Below, piece by piece: positions 7,879 through 16,778 of a stretch of DNA of 64,000 bases. Location: positions 62,001 through 126,000 of the forward strand of contig NZ_CP016438.1 of assembly GCF_001685355.1 (NCBI RefSeq), written 5' to 3'. A program made the position numbers and the translations under genes. A model generated the notes under the pieces. It saw only the letters and a program-made list of their open reading frames with translations, was not told the DNA's origin and did not search any database. Position 1 is the first letter of the stretch. Every line of letters begins with the position of its first letter. Origin of the DNA: Streptomyces lincolnensis (GTDB lineage Bacteria; Actinomycetota; Actinomycetes; Streptomycetales; Streptomycetaceae).

Positions 7879-9665
7879 TCAGGAGCAGTCGAGGCAGCGG
7901 TCGCCGTCGGCGAACATCGCGGGCGGATGCTTGATGAAGCATCCCGGGCACAGGCGTTCGTTCACGCGCGATGTGCATGCGCAGCGGCCGCACTCGGGGC
8001 AGTGGGGGACGCGGCAGGCGGAGCAGGCGGGATCGAAGGAGCGGTACTCCTCGAAGCTGCGTGTCCCGAGCGGCCCTGTGACGAGTTCGGTGGGCCGCGC
8101 GGTAGCGGTGGGCCGCAGGCTCATCCTCATGGCGACGGGCACGGTGGCACGGGTGGTGCCCGGATGATTCTTGCTGGCTTTCCGGGGTGTGCGGACGACG
8201 TCGGCAGAGATGTACTTCGGTGACAGCATGCCGTGCAATCGGCGGGGACCGCGCCAGTCGTCACTGAAAACCACGTGGCCCTCTGCCAGATCAGGGGCCA
8301 GCCAGGTAGCCAGGGCCGCGCGGTTTCCAATCGCAGCGGACAGGAGGACCATGCGCGGAGCTGCCGGGTGAACCTGGCAGTAGGCGAGCATGCCTTCCAG
8401 GAGAAAGCCGCGACGGTCCTGCGCCATCTGGTGAGCCTCGTCGATGACGATCAGACCTACGTCCTGCAGGGTCTGCACGGGGTCGTGGCGCAGAGCATGC
8501 ATCAGACGTTCGGGGGTGAGGATCTCCAGGCCTGCGGCGATGTCGGTATCGCGGTCGGCCGCGGGGAAGTCGGGCTGTTCAGCGGCCAGGCGGCGCCCGA
8601 GCAGGCGCAGTCGGGCGCGGAGGGCTTGGCGCATCTCACGGCCAAGGCTGCGCAGTGGAGATACGTAGATGACCCGGCCCGGTGAGCGCGCAAGATGGGA
8701 GCAGACCACGAGCTGCGCCATGAGGGGCTTGCCTGCACTAGTAGGCACACTGATGAGGCTGCGGCTGGTGGCTGGGTCGAGCGGGTTGCCGTGTTCGAGA
8801 TGAAGGAGCTTGCGCTGGGATGGCCACAGGGTTGGCACGGCCGGATCGGACAGAGCGAAGGTACGGGCGACGGCGGGGGGCGTTCCGTCAGGGAGCAGAG
8901 TGTAGAGGCTGCGGGCAGCCAGGTCGTCGAGCAGTTCCAGAAGGTGGGATGCGATCCAGCGGGCCCACAGGTCACCGCTGCCAACACGGTGGTCGACGAC
9001 CGACCACAGATGGTCCCGTGCGCGATCGAGTTCTTCGCTCCAGCCGAATGAGAGGAACCGGTTGAGGTGGTAAACGGCTTCGATGACAGCCTCAGCGGGA
9101 CCGTACATTGTGCCGCTGAGAGAAGGACGCTCAGTCAGGCGGCGCAAGTCCGCGAGCTGGCGCCGCCATGTACGCAAGGAAAGGTTGAGCTGGGCACGCT
9201 GCATGCCGAGGAAGGCGACCCGGCCTCGACCGCAAGCGTGTCGATGTGGTCGGGCAGATCCTCATCGATGCGCACCAAGCGGGCGACACGGTGGAAGATT
9301 GCAGTGGCGTTGGGGTCCTGTTCACAGCGCCGGTATCCAATCTGCGCGGCGAAGGCCAGGCGCAGTTGTTCGATGATGTCGCGGCGCTCGTCTGCCAAAG
9401 CCAGGTCGAAGATGTGTGCGCTGACGGCGAATGCCTCGCGCAGTTGGCGGGCGTTGTATTGAGGGGTGTCGGGGGCAGCGGCGGTGATGCCGTGGAGGAA
9501 CCAGGCGGTGCGCAACAGCTCGTCGGAGATGTCGAACTTGGAACGCACGGCGGCGATCTCGGCACCTGCGATCAGGGACATCAGCTCGTCGGCGGTCGGA
9601 AGTAGCCCCGCGCGGTAGTCGCCGAGTGCCGCGGCGAGGACATCTCGGTTTACAGTGCGGTCCAC
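7879..9665 (-). pseudogene. Frameshifted and truncated SF2 DEAH helicase (Hachiman HamB-like)
   Basis: Two frames join end to end. GTG 9665 to about 9235 encodes a helical N-terminal region (DISDELLRTAWFLHG, LRLAFAAQIGYRRCEQDPNA). From about 9225 to 7879 the frame encodes a superfamily 2 helicase RecA1 domain with VPTSAGKP, VIDEAHQM and LLSAAIGN (motif III). One missing base near 9225-9235 (EAG to VAFLG) explains the break. Walker A has Pro instead of Thr/Ser after GK (VPTSAGKPLMAQ). Motifs IV-VI are absent. After RecA1 the protein ends in a cysteine-rich tail (DPACSACRVPHCPECGRC, ERLCPGC). I read this as a dead gene with an internal deletion, unless the frameshift is a sequencing error. It overlaps the upstream nuclease gene by 16 bases. 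Confidence 0.65.
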
Positions 9666-10414
9666 ACATACTCCCGGACGGTGGTGGCGAATGCCTCGAA
9701 GTCGTCAACGGCCACGATCAGGCCGTTCAAGGCTCCTGGGTGAGTATGGGTGGGCAGATGGTCGTGCGAGGTGTGGAATGCCTTGTCGGGGGCGGCACTC
9801 TCGTTGATGGCGACGCTGACGCCGCCATTACTGCTCGGGTCAGCGTTGAGCCATCGTGGTACCAGAGTGCTGATAAACCCGCGGCTGTCCGGCGCGAGGT
9901 GCTTGTCGCCCCAGGCGATGGCTGCCAGATAGTCAGCGCCGTTGGTGTGCAGTTGCTGCCAGGCGCCGCGGATGGTGGGGTCGACGTCATCATCGGCTCC
10001 GGTGTACTTCTTCGTTTCCCACATCCGGTACTCGAACTGCGCCGGGGTGCCTGTGAGACGGTGGATGATGAAACCGTCGACGCCGCTGTCGGTGACGGTG
10101 GTCGAGGGCACCAGGAGGATCTCGACGGTCCGGTCCGTCTCCGGCGGGAGCTCGGCGGTCAGGAGATACCACAGCCATTCGCTGACGTATCCGGGCACGC
10201 CATGGCTCTTCCCCTTCAGTTTCCCCGGGCTCGGCCTGAATACGGGCTTGGCGTAGGACAACACATGCGACTTGCTCGGCTCAGCCAGAGGCGTACCGGC
10301 CAGGGTGGCATTGCGCCAAAGATCATATGCGGGGGTGTCTACCGGTACGGGCTCTCGTGATCGCGTCGGCAATGATCCAGGCGGCGGCAGACAGACGCTC
10401 GTCCGTCGGATCAT
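9650..10414 (-). CDS. PD-(D/E)XK-type nuclease-like protein, possible HamA
   Basis: This is a protein of up to 254 residues. A helix carries a possible first acidic residue (GYVSEWLWYLLTAELP), followed by SGVDGFIIHRL (candidate Asp) and EYRMWETKKYTG (E-x-K). Then comes TIRGAWQQLHTNGADYLAAI. This order is that of PD-(D/E)XK nucleases, including the DUF1837/HamA nuclease of Hachiman defence. The following gene is an SF2 helicase, as HamB is, with a 16-base overlap. The start is uncertain: ATG 10414 overlaps the upstream small gene by 92 bases and the conserved-looking part begins near YDLWRN. Membership of Hachiman is inferred from architecture only. Confidence 0.55.
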   Translation of the reverse strand: MIRRTSVCLPPPGSLPTRSREPVPVDTPAYDLWRNATLAGTPLAEPSKSHVLSYAKPVFRPSPGKLKGKSHGVPGYVSEWLWYLLTAELPPETDRTVEILLVPSTTVTDSGVDGFIIHRLTGTPAQFEYRMWETKKYTGADDDVDPTIRGAWQQLHTNGADYLAAIAWGDKHLAPDSRGFISTLVPRWLNADPSSNGGVSVAINESAAPDKAFHTSHDHLPTHTHPGALNGLIVAVDDFEAFATTVREYVWTAL

Positions 10415-10544
10415 CGAAGGTGATTAGATCCCAGGGACACTGCTGCCCGATGCCCTGCGAGCGACGTTGAATGAAGGCGGAGAGGTGCCCACCGTGGGCA
10501 TCGGCAACCTGTCGAGCTGCTTCCGGGGGTATGTTCGGCGCCAT
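10323..10544 (-). CDS. Small hypothetical protein at the head of the nuclease-helicase locus
   Basis: This 73-residue product starts MAPNIPPEAARQVADAHGGH. ATG 10544 has a very good GAGGAGAG ribosome site seven bases upstream. It continues PWDLITFDDPTDERLSAAAW and IIADAITRARTG; no family is recognised. It heads the three-gene minus-strand locus, and its end overlaps the annotated start of the nuclease. It could be an accessory or regulatory subunit. Translation through the overlap would couple the two genes. Confidence 0.5.
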   Translation of the reverse strand: MAPNIPPEAARQVADAHGGHLSAFIQRRSQGIGQQCPWDLITFDDPTDERLSAAAWIIADAITRARTGRHPRI

Positions 10545-11420
10545 GAACGCTCTCCTCGAAACTCGAAGATTGAGCGGATGGTTCACCCGGCCGCCTCTCC
10601 GATTTTACGACGTATCAGAAGGTGTGCCGGGACTCGCAGGACCTCTCAGTCCCCCTGTGTTCGTCTCCGGCCACCTGGACCACGGCGGGGGCGCCAGCTG
10701 CCCCCTGTGGCCGTAGGCAAGTGCGGCAAGCAGGCTCCGGCTGCTGCTCGGCGCTGAGGTAGCGGACGCCCTCGCCTTCCGGGCCACTGCCGATCGGGTG
10801 GCGGCGGTTGGTCACAGTGCTCCACCGTGAGGCGGTGTCGTCTTCACCTTGGATTGTCTCGGGTCAGCTCACTCCGCCGCTGCTCCCGCGCCAGCCACAC
10901 ATCCGGGGCCTGCCACCGGATGCACAGCCGGGCCGGCGCCACCCACGCCTCGCGCCTCTTCGCCTCCTCTGTGACGAAGCCGCGCCTTGATCCGCAGCGG
11001 GTGCTGCGTGCCCACCTTCAGGGCCCCCTCCAAGACCGGACCGTGACGCGGCGCCGCGTCGTACGCCCACCACTCCCCCGCCACATATGCCACCGCTGCC
11101 TTCGCCGGGCCTTGACCCGCGTCATCGGTACGTCTGGCCAGCGACCCGGAAGGCGCTGGCTCTGCCGCCGCCACTCAGGCACGACCCACCAGCCCCTGAC
11201 CAGCACAGACCAATTCACCTGAACCACGCAGTTAATGAGAAATCCCGCACCGATCACTACATTCCAAGACGATCACTGAACTTGCACTTCAGAGCCCCTC
11301 GGGCTTCCGAACCTCCACGGAAACCCCAGCTCGGAGGCACACACACCGCAGCAAGAAATACTGAAACGATCAGTAGATCCCCAGGTCAGCGCCTCACTCA
11401 CCTAGTGATCACTAACGGAT
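10545..11420. other. 876-base stretch without a recognisable gene
   Basis: Short frames here are arginine/proline-rich in the way non-coding high-GC DNA is. The only structure I see is a loose set of GATCACT motifs: 11252-11258, 11271-11277, and within the 10-base palindrome AGTGATCACT at 11404-11413, just before the next gene. Confidence 0.4.
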
Positions 11421-11927
11421 TTGTCACAGCCCGAGGTCGAGCTGCTCAGCGTCACGGACGTCACGGGCCACGAGATCGAGAATGATGTCTGGTACACGGC
11501 CAACGCGCAGTGGTTGCTGTACGGGCTCGCTGTCGACGAGGTGGAGGCACCGGTCGGCTACATCGCCTGCGTGTGGTCGATGAAGGTTCTGTTCTCCGCT
11601 CGCGACGACGAGGCTCCGACTCTGCTCACCTCGGAGGAGCCCTCGCCACCGGACACCGGTGACGAGTCGTGCATGAGGATCGCCCAGCGCCTCGCCCGGA
11701 AGATGGTTGCCGACCAGTTGGCGCTGATCGACAACCCAGTGCAACGCCTCGCCCAACAGATGGCGGCTTCCATGCCCAAGCTGGACATCGCCGCCGACCT
11801 GCACCTGCCAGGCGGTCCTGACGAAGCCATTGATGAAGTCGAGCAGTCGGATTCTTCCGGTGCCTCGGAAGCCCGTGCAGGAGGGACAGACGACGAGCCC
11901 GCCGACGGCGACCGTATAGGCGAGTGA
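11421..11927 (+). CDS. Hypothetical acidic protein, possibly N-terminally truncated
   Basis: The 168-residue product reads from TTG 11421 (PEVELLSVTDVTGHEIENDV, WYTANAQWLLYGLAVDEV) to an acidic, low-complexity tail (DEVEQSDSSGASEARAGGTD). Third-position G/C bias is strong and starts abruptly at the TTG. There is no convincing ribosome site, so the true start may have been lost or lies elsewhere. No family is recognised. DNA before it is non-coding in character, and the palindrome AGTGATCACT lies eight bases upstream of the start codon. Confidence 0.5.
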   Translation: MSQPEVELLSVTDVTGHEIENDVWYTANAQWLLYGLAVDEVEAPVGYIACVWSMKVLFSARDDEAPTLLTSEEPSPPDTGDESCMRIAQRLARKMVADQLALIDNPVQRLAQQMAASMPKLDIAADLHLPGGPDEAIDEVEQSDSSGASEARAGGTDDEPADGDRIGE

Positions 11928-12252
11928 CCACTCCTGTGGAGCGCTGGCCAGAGCCAGAGCGTGGACCCAGTCCGTCCGGGCGAGCGGGGAACCCGACTCC
12001 GGGTGTGCGGAAGATCGCCGGGGTACTGGAAGCCCCGCAGCCGGAACCCGCGTGACGGCCAGGTCGCGGCGTCGATTGCCAAGGCCGGCTGGAGCCGCAT
12101 CACCGACAACGCGCCTCCAGCGACCACCCTCCGGCAGCGGGGCTTCTCCCGCGGTGCCGGAGGGAACCTGACCTGTGCGCGGCCGGACACGGAAGGCCTC
12201 CCGCCATCACCGGCGCGTCTCCGCCCGACGGCGCGCCCGACCCCGGCTCCGA

Positions 12253-12496
12253 TCAGGCCCGTGCCACGGCGAGTGCCGCGCACAGGACGGTGAGCACCGC
12301 GACCGGCAGTATCACCACCCGCATGCGTGCCGCCCACCGGACCAGGACCGGCCCCGGCTCCCCGGCCCGGCCCGCCGCGGCAGGACAGGACCCCGGCCGG
12401 CCGCGCTCCACGGCACCGGTGGCATTCGCCGTCGTCCTGGTGCCGCGGCCCGTCCAGCCAGTAGCCGCCGCTGAGCTGGGCGAAGGGAGGCGGCAC
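12253..12496 (-). pseudogene. Possible remnant of a small zinc/membrane protein gene
   Basis: The minus strand reads PPPFAQLSGGYWLDGPRHQD and DGECHRCRG from GTG 12496 in one frame. A second frame follows, ending WAARMRVVILPVAVLTVLCA ALAVARA at 12253, a plausible single membrane helix. The CHRC pair followed by a hydrophobic tail suggests one small gene split by a frameshift. Evidence is weak; it could be chance in high-GC DNA. Confidence 0.25.
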
Positions 12497-12526
12497 CGAC
12501 TCCGCACCTGAAGCATCCAGGACCGC

Positions 12527-12685
12527 TCAACAACCCTGCCGGTCGGCGGTGGCGGCAGGAGGTGTCAACCGGTCGGAGGAGTACCAGTCGGTGCTCGGCG
12601 TGACCACGCGGTACTCGGTGACGGCGTAGTAGACGACTGCTCCCGGACGACCGCAGAAATCGCACATCGGCGCCCTGGAATCCAT
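12527..12685 (-). CDS. Small CxxC protein, 52 residues, partial or hypothetical
   Basis: From ATG 12685 the frame reads MDSRAPMCDFCGRPGAVVYY then AVTEYRVVTPSTDWYSSDRL and stops at TGA 12527. The CDFCG knuckle followed by aromatic-rich sequence looks like the first half of a small zinc-ribbon protein whose second CxxC is missing, so it may be truncated. There is no strong ribosome site. No family is assigned. Confidence 0.35.
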   Translation of the reverse strand: MDSRAPMCDFCGRPGAVVYYAVTEYRVVTPSTDWYSSDRLTPPAATADRQGC

Positions 12686-13012
12686 GCCCGTCATCGCATC
12701 TGCCCACCACGACCGTGAGGTTCAGAGATGGTTCTGAGCGGGCTGCCCGAGCCGTTGTGTCGGGCGTCGGCCAGGTCACGCTCAGTCGGGGATGGTAAGT
12801 ACCGCGCCGCGAGCCCCAACGCCCGCTAGCGGTCGTCCCACCGTAAGGACTCGGCGGTCAACGTTTCAGCAGGTCAGCGCCTGGGACGTCCCGGGACGAG
12901 GCCACTTCTGCGTCAACGGTGGCCGGACATCACGCCGAAGCCGCAGTCTCGTTGCGGAGCCGGCCGGTGCGGTCGGTTCCGTTCATCGCACGTCAACGGA
13001 GGGAAAAACAGC
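12686..13012. other. 327-base stretch upstream of the peptidoglycan-binding gene
   Basis: No coding frame is convincing. It must contain the promoter of the secreted protein gene at 13013, but no clear -10/-35 pair or repeat could be assigned by eye. Confidence 0.35.
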
Positions 13013-13468
13013 ATGCGAACTCTCACGAAGGCACTCGTCAGTGCCACCGCCGCGGTCGGGATCGCCGCCGGCGGCCTGGCCACCGCGGGCACGGCCATCG
13101 CGGCCCCCGCGCCGGCCCAGCAGCAAGCGGTGACCGGTGAGATCGGCACGCTCGCGGTGAACAACCTGGGGCTGACCACCACCCAGGCGAAGAGGTGGCA
13201 GTGCTATCTGCGTGATTGGAACTTCAGCCCCGGCACGATCGACGGTCAGCTGGGTACCAACAGCTGGAAAGCCGCGCAGAGATTCTTCAACTATTACGGC
13301 CATAACGGCGATGTCGCACTCGTCGTCGACGGAGACGTCGGACCCGCCACGATCAGGGCGCTGCAGCGCTTCCTGAACGCCCGCGGCTACGGCCTTGACG
13401 TCGACGGGATCGCCGGACCGAAGACCAAGGACGCGTTCGCGAACTTCGCCGCCGGGCGGTCCTGCTGA
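13013..13468 (+). CDS. Secreted peptidoglycan-binding domain protein
   Basis: The 151-residue protein has a Sec signal peptide (MRTLTKALVSATAAVGIAAG, cleavage probably after AIAA near residue 31). One PG_binding_1 domain follows at about residues 55-145: KRWQCYLRDWNFSPGTIDGQ, LVVDGDVGPATIRALQRFL, VDGIAGPKTKDAF. Such domains bind cell-wall peptidoglycan; there is no catalytic domain, so it may be an anchor or wall-associated factor. GGAGGG lies about eight bases before ATG 13013. It is a single-gene unit closed by the hairpin at 13492-13535. Confidence 0.85.
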   Translation: MRTLTKALVSATAAVGIAAGGLATAGTAIAAPAPAQQQAVTGEIGTLAVNNLGLTTTQAKRWQCYLRDWNFSPGTIDGQLGTNSWKAAQRFFNYYGHNGDVALVVDGDVGPATIRALQRFLNARGYGLDVDGIAGPKTKDAFANFAAGRSC

Positions 13469-13491
13469 GTCCATCGGACGCCCGCACACAC

Positions 13492-13535
13492 GGCACGGCC
13501 CGTCCACTTCCCGCGGGGAGTGGACGGGCCGTGCC
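13492..13535 (+). terminator. Intrinsic terminator after the peptidoglycan-binding gene
   Basis: Seventeen-base perfectly complementary arms (13492-13508 and 13519-13535) enclose a ten-base loop, 24 bases downstream of the stop codon. Confidence 0.85.
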
Positions 13536-13764
13536 GTCGCCTTGCGTTGCCGCGCCACGACGCCGGCATCCACGTCAGGATGGTGGCCGTTCCTCGCCGT
13601 CGGTCTGCCCAGTCGAGTCGGTTGCGCATAGTTGCGCAACGCCCGTCCCGCGCCTGGATGCTGGCGGTCAAAGCCGCTCACCGGCCGAAGGTGCCTGGTC
13701 CGTCCGGGTGACCGGAGAGCCGCGACAACGGCGGTTGGCATCGTGGCCCCTCTAGCGTGCGGCC

Positions 13765-14094
13765 ATGGAAGACACCCCGATGCCCGAGCCGCTGCGGCGG
13801 GCGATTCACCAGCTGGTTGCCGAGGCGGTCCAGAACTGCCAGGAGGTGCTGACCTACACCGAGCCCTTCGTCTCGCACGACTGGAAGCGGATGACGCTGT
13901 ACCGGGCCACCGATGCGGCGGACACGATGGACATGGCGTCCATGCTGATCGCCGCGTACTGCCAGCGCACCGGCATGGCCATGGACACCCTCGCATCGCA
14001 TCTCCAGACCCGGCAGCAGCGCAGCCGGGCCGCCGGGCCACGCGGACCGGCACGAAGTCGCCGGGATGCTCGGCACGCCGCGTCCCCACGATGA
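13765..14094 (+). CDS. Hypothetical protein, possibly the 5' part of a split gene
   Basis: The first 85 residues (MEDTPMPEPLRRAIHQLVAE, then AVQNCQEVLTYTEPFVSHDW) look like a genuine helical protein. The last 20 are Arg/Ala-rich and read like a wrong frame. At about 14030 the coding character moves to the frame of the next gene (HADRHEVAGMLG), so a one-gene frameshift is plausible. No family is recognised and no clear ribosome site is seen. Confidence 0.45.
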   Translation: MEDTPMPEPLRRAIHQLVAEAVQNCQEVLTYTEPFVSHDWKRMTLYRATDAADTMDMASMLIAAYCQRTGMAMDTLASHLQTRQQRSRAAGPRGPARSRRDARHAASPR

Positions 14095-14323
14095 CGACCA
14101 GGACGCACGGATGTGGTTCTCGATGGGCCAGGGGTACGCAGGAGACGGGCGGATGGCCGAGCCCGATGAGCAGCGGCTGTTCACCGAGGCGTGTCTGCAC
14201 GGGCTGCGGGCCCGACTGTGCGACGACGTCGACTCGCTGGACAGCTACCTGCCGCCGCAGGTGGCGCAGTTGGCCCGCAAGGTGGCCGCCGCTCTCGAGG
14301 TACCGGAGCTGGCGACGACATAA
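14066..14323 (+). CDS. Hypothetical acidic protein, possibly the 3' part of the same split gene
   Basis: The 85-residue frame starts at ATG 14066 (MLGTPRPHDDDQDARMWFSM), 29 bases inside the preceding frame, and ends ALEVPELATT. Third-position G/C is strong and continues upstream of the ATG (GHADRHEVAG). This favours a frameshifted continuation of the 13765 gene over an independent start. It is followed by a hairpin at 14366-14404. Confidence 0.45.
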   Translation: MLGTPRPHDDDQDARMWFSMGQGYAGDGRMAEPDEQRLFTEACLHGLRARLCDDVDSLDSYLPPQVAQLARKVAAALEVPELATT

Positions 14324-14365
14324 CGGCGGAGTCGCGCCGTAGTTGGACAGCGCGACTCCAAGAGT

Positions 14366-14404
14366 CGGGCCCCGGGGATGTCATGGCTGATTCCCCGGGG
14401 CCCG
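14366..14404. terminator. Bidirectional terminator between convergent genes
   Basis: Thirteen-base perfect arms (14366-14378 and 14392-14404) enclose a 13-base loop. It lies 43 bases after the plus-strand stop and 19 bases after the minus-strand stop of the sigma-factor operon. Confidence 0.7.
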
Positions 14405-14422
14405 TGGTCTGTCCGGCCAGTG

Positions 14423-15100
14423 TCACCTTGTGGGGACTGGGCGAAGGGACGACTGGTCGCCGTCGTCGGCGAACAGTTCGACTACAAGGGACTTGGTGGC
14501 CACCAGGGCGAGTTCCAAGTTGAGAAGCCGGTCTGCGGCTGAGCGCTGGTCCTCCTCGCCCTCGAGGTGAGGACGGACCTCGGTCCAGAGGGTCCGCAGT
14601 ACCGTCTTGGCCTGCTCAACGAGGCCGATAGCTGTCTGCTCACTCATGTTGCGTTCCCGAACCCCTACCACCAGAGCAGCGAGCAGTGTGGCGGCGTTCT
14701 CCACATGCCCCGGCCCCAGCGGTCGCCCCTCCGACAAGCAGTCCAGCCATCGCCGGAGCAGGTCGAGGTCGTAGGAGATCTGGTCCAGCAGGTCCAAGAT
14801 GTTGGTGACCCGACCGTTGACGTCGTTGACGCGGGTGCTGCGCCGTACTGATCCGTTCGGATAGATCTCTCGTTGGAGGGCCGCTTCCACGGGGATGCCG
14901 GCGAAGTCGGTGACACTCCCGTCCGGGCCGATCTTCCAGCCGGGGGGCTGGCGGTCGCCGTGTTCGCGGACCGTCACCTGAGCGAACAGGACAGCGCGAC
15001 CTGCATCGAGGTCCAAGCTGTCCTCCACCGCGGCCAGTACGGCATCGTCCGCAGACCGGAGCAGAGCATCGAGTTCGGCGTCGCTGTCGTAGTGGGTCAT
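14423..15100 (-). CDS. Hypothetical protein co-translated with an ECF sigma factor
   Basis: This 225-residue protein begins MTHYDSDAELDALLRSADDA. It has no membrane segment and no HxxxCxxC zinc anti-sigma motif. A long helical C-terminal half runs from NILDLLDQISYDLDLLRRWL to ADRLLNLELALVATKSL. ATG 15100 overlaps the sigma-factor stop by four bases (ATGA), so expression is coupled. Partners in this position are often sigma-factor modulators; here that is inference from position alone. It is the last gene of the operon. Confidence 0.65.
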   Translation of the reverse strand: MTHYDSDAELDALLRSADDAVLAAVEDSLDLDAGRAVLFAQVTVREHGDRQPPGWKIGPDGSVTDFAGIPVEAALQREIYPNGSVRRSTRVNDVNGRVTNILDLLDQISYDLDLLRRWLDCLSEGRPLGPGHVENAATLLAALVVGVRERNMSEQTAIGLVEQAKTVLRTLWTEVRPHLEGEEDQRSAADRLLNLELALVATKSLVVELFADDGDQSSLRPVPTR

Positions 15101-15723
15101 CGCTCGCCTCCGTCGTTCGCACTGAGCAGGATCGTCTTGAGCCGGGCACGGCCGCGGCTCAGGTTCTGCCGTACGGCTTCGTGAGCCATGTCGAGGGCGT
15201 CGCCGATCTCACTGGTCGCGAAGCCGTCCAAGTGCCAGGCGAGGACCGCACGTTGCAGGGGTGGAAGGGCTGCGAGGGCGGCGTAGACGCGGGCCTCTTC
15301 TTCTTTGAGTTCCACTGAGCGGTGGGGGCAGACGCTGCCCGGCAGTTCCGGGACGGCGTCGGTGAGGTCCTCACGGCGCGCTGGCTGGCGCAGGTAGAGG
15401 CGGATAGCGACCTTCCGGAGCCAGGCGGCGGGGTAGTCGATGGTCTCCCACTTCACGAACGCTTCGGCGAAGGCCGCCTGGGCGGCTTCTGCTGCTTCGT
15501 GGCCGCTGGCGCCCTGCCGCAGCAGGTGCCGGACCAGGTTGGGCATGTGCTGCTCGTAGAACTGGGCGAACTCCACCCGGGCGAGGCTGCCACGCTGCTG
15601 CGGTGGGGCCACCGGAATGGGCTGCTCTGGCGCAGACTCAGCAGGTGCGTGGCTGATCGTGTGCCGTCGGAAGGGCTCCAGTTCGAGCTGCGCGGTCTCC
15701 AGATGGATCTCGAAGTCAGTCAC
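15097..15723 (-). CDS. ECF-type RNA polymerase sigma factor
   Basis: This is a 208-residue sigma-70 family protein of ECF type. Region 2 is at about residues 50-115 (FAQFYEQHMPNLVRHLLRQG, AFVKWETIDYPAAWLRKVA). Region 4 is at about 140-200 (LPPLQRAVLAWHLDGFATSE, DALDMAHEAVRQNLSRGRAR). GTG 15723 overlaps the end of the upstream membrane-protein gene by eight bases, and a helical N-terminal extension of 45 residues precedes region 2. It is the middle gene of a three-gene unit, so membrane protein, sigma factor and partner are probably made in step. Its signal and regulon are unknown. Confidence 0.85.
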   Translation of the reverse strand: MTDFEIHLETAQLELEPFRRHTISHAPAESAPEQPIPVAPPQQRGSLARVEFAQFYEQHMPNLVRHLLRQGASGHEAAEAAQAAFAEAFVKWETIDYPAAWLRKVAIRLYLRQPARREDLTDAVPELPGSVCPHRSVELKEEEARVYAALAALPPLQRAVLAWHLDGFATSEIGDALDMAHEAVRQNLSRGRARLKTILLSANDGGER

Positions 15724-15943
15724 GGGCGTCTCCGCCGGACGCGCCGACCTCGATGCGCAGTTCCTCGCCGGCCCTGCGTTCGGTGACCTTGCTGCCCGGC
15801 GGCAAGGCACGGACGCGGTCACTGGCGCCCTGCTGGGTGAGGCGGACCAGCTGGACCTGCGTCCGGCTGCGGATCCACTGGTAGAGCAGCCGTGCGCTCA
15901 ATATCGCGCCCAGTGCCGCTAACCCGATCGCTGTCTCTGGCAA
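15716..15943 (-). CDS. Small single-span membrane protein heading the sigma operon
   Basis: The 75-residue product starts at TTG 15943, five bases after a strong GAGGGGGA ribosome site. Residues 4-22 (TAIGLAALGAILSARLLYQW) form one membrane helix. The cytoplasmic tail is basic then acidic and ends GDARD. It overlaps the sigma-factor start by eight bases. It might tether or sense for the sigma factor; nothing in the sequence proves it. Confidence 0.6.
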   Translation of the reverse strand: MPETAIGLAALGAILSARLLYQWIRSRTQVQLVRLTQQGASDRVRALPPGSKVTERRAGEELRIEVGASGGDARD

Positions 15944-16778
15944 CCTGTCCCCCTCGAGCTACTTGCGGCGCCCGGTGCGCCCGTCACATCAAGGGAGTGT
16001 CGGCAGGGTCGGAAACCGTGACATCGGGCCTCATGTGACGTGCGTCTCGTGCCGTCGGTGAGGGCCTGCCCCAGTTCCATCGCCTGGTCGTCCTCCATAC
16101 ATCGAGCCCGGGGAGGTCTTCTCCCCCGGAGCCTCTGGCGTGTCCGGGACCGGGTCAGCAGTCACCTGCCGCTCGCCCGAGGGGGGCGGCACGGGGCCGG
16201 TTGCCTGCGGTCGCCGACCGTAGGGAATCGGGGCCGCATTTGCCGACCAGGGCTGGGGATTCCCAGCAGGTATTTGTCGTACGCGGCTCGCAGCCCCACC
16301 GCTTGGTCGTCATCGATCGGCGCCAAGTCGACCGGTCGCGACTTCGCCGGGCGGTCGCGGGACGCCGCGCGCGGCCCCGCCGACGCGCGCGAGCAGCAGA
16401 GGTGCCCGATCCCCTCGCCCGCCGTCCGGGCATGTCCCACACCCACTTCTCTTCTTCCTGCTCGGGCGTGAACTCGGGGGCGTAGAGGGGATGTCAGCCT
16501 CTCGACCATGACCGAACCAGCGTGGTGACCTGCGATTTTACAGGTCCGGACGCGAACAGCCTCGGGGCGGTTGTCGGAGGGGTTGTCGGCCCGGTCGGGG
16601 GCGGTGTTGTCGCTTCGTGACCATGGTCGGGCCTTCGCGGTCGGGGGTGTGGTCGGGGCCGGCTGTTGGTCTTGGCCGTACGCGCGGCGCCGGATAGGGC
16701 GGTTCCGCACCGTACGGAGAGGCGGACGAGGCCGATGGTGAACATGGACGCGGGCGGCGGGACCGGCTCGCGCTCGCG
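15944..16778. other. 835-base stretch with weak coding traces
   Basis: No complete gene is visible. The minus strand at about 16490-16430 reads LYAPEFTPEQEEEKWVWDMP, and near 16290 DDDQAVGLRAAYDKYLLGIP, both coding-like but in different frames with no start or ribosome site. A short DDQAMELGQALTDGTR frame lies near 16090. These may be scraps of one decayed gene. The 5' end presumably holds the sigma-operon promoter. Confidence 0.3.
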
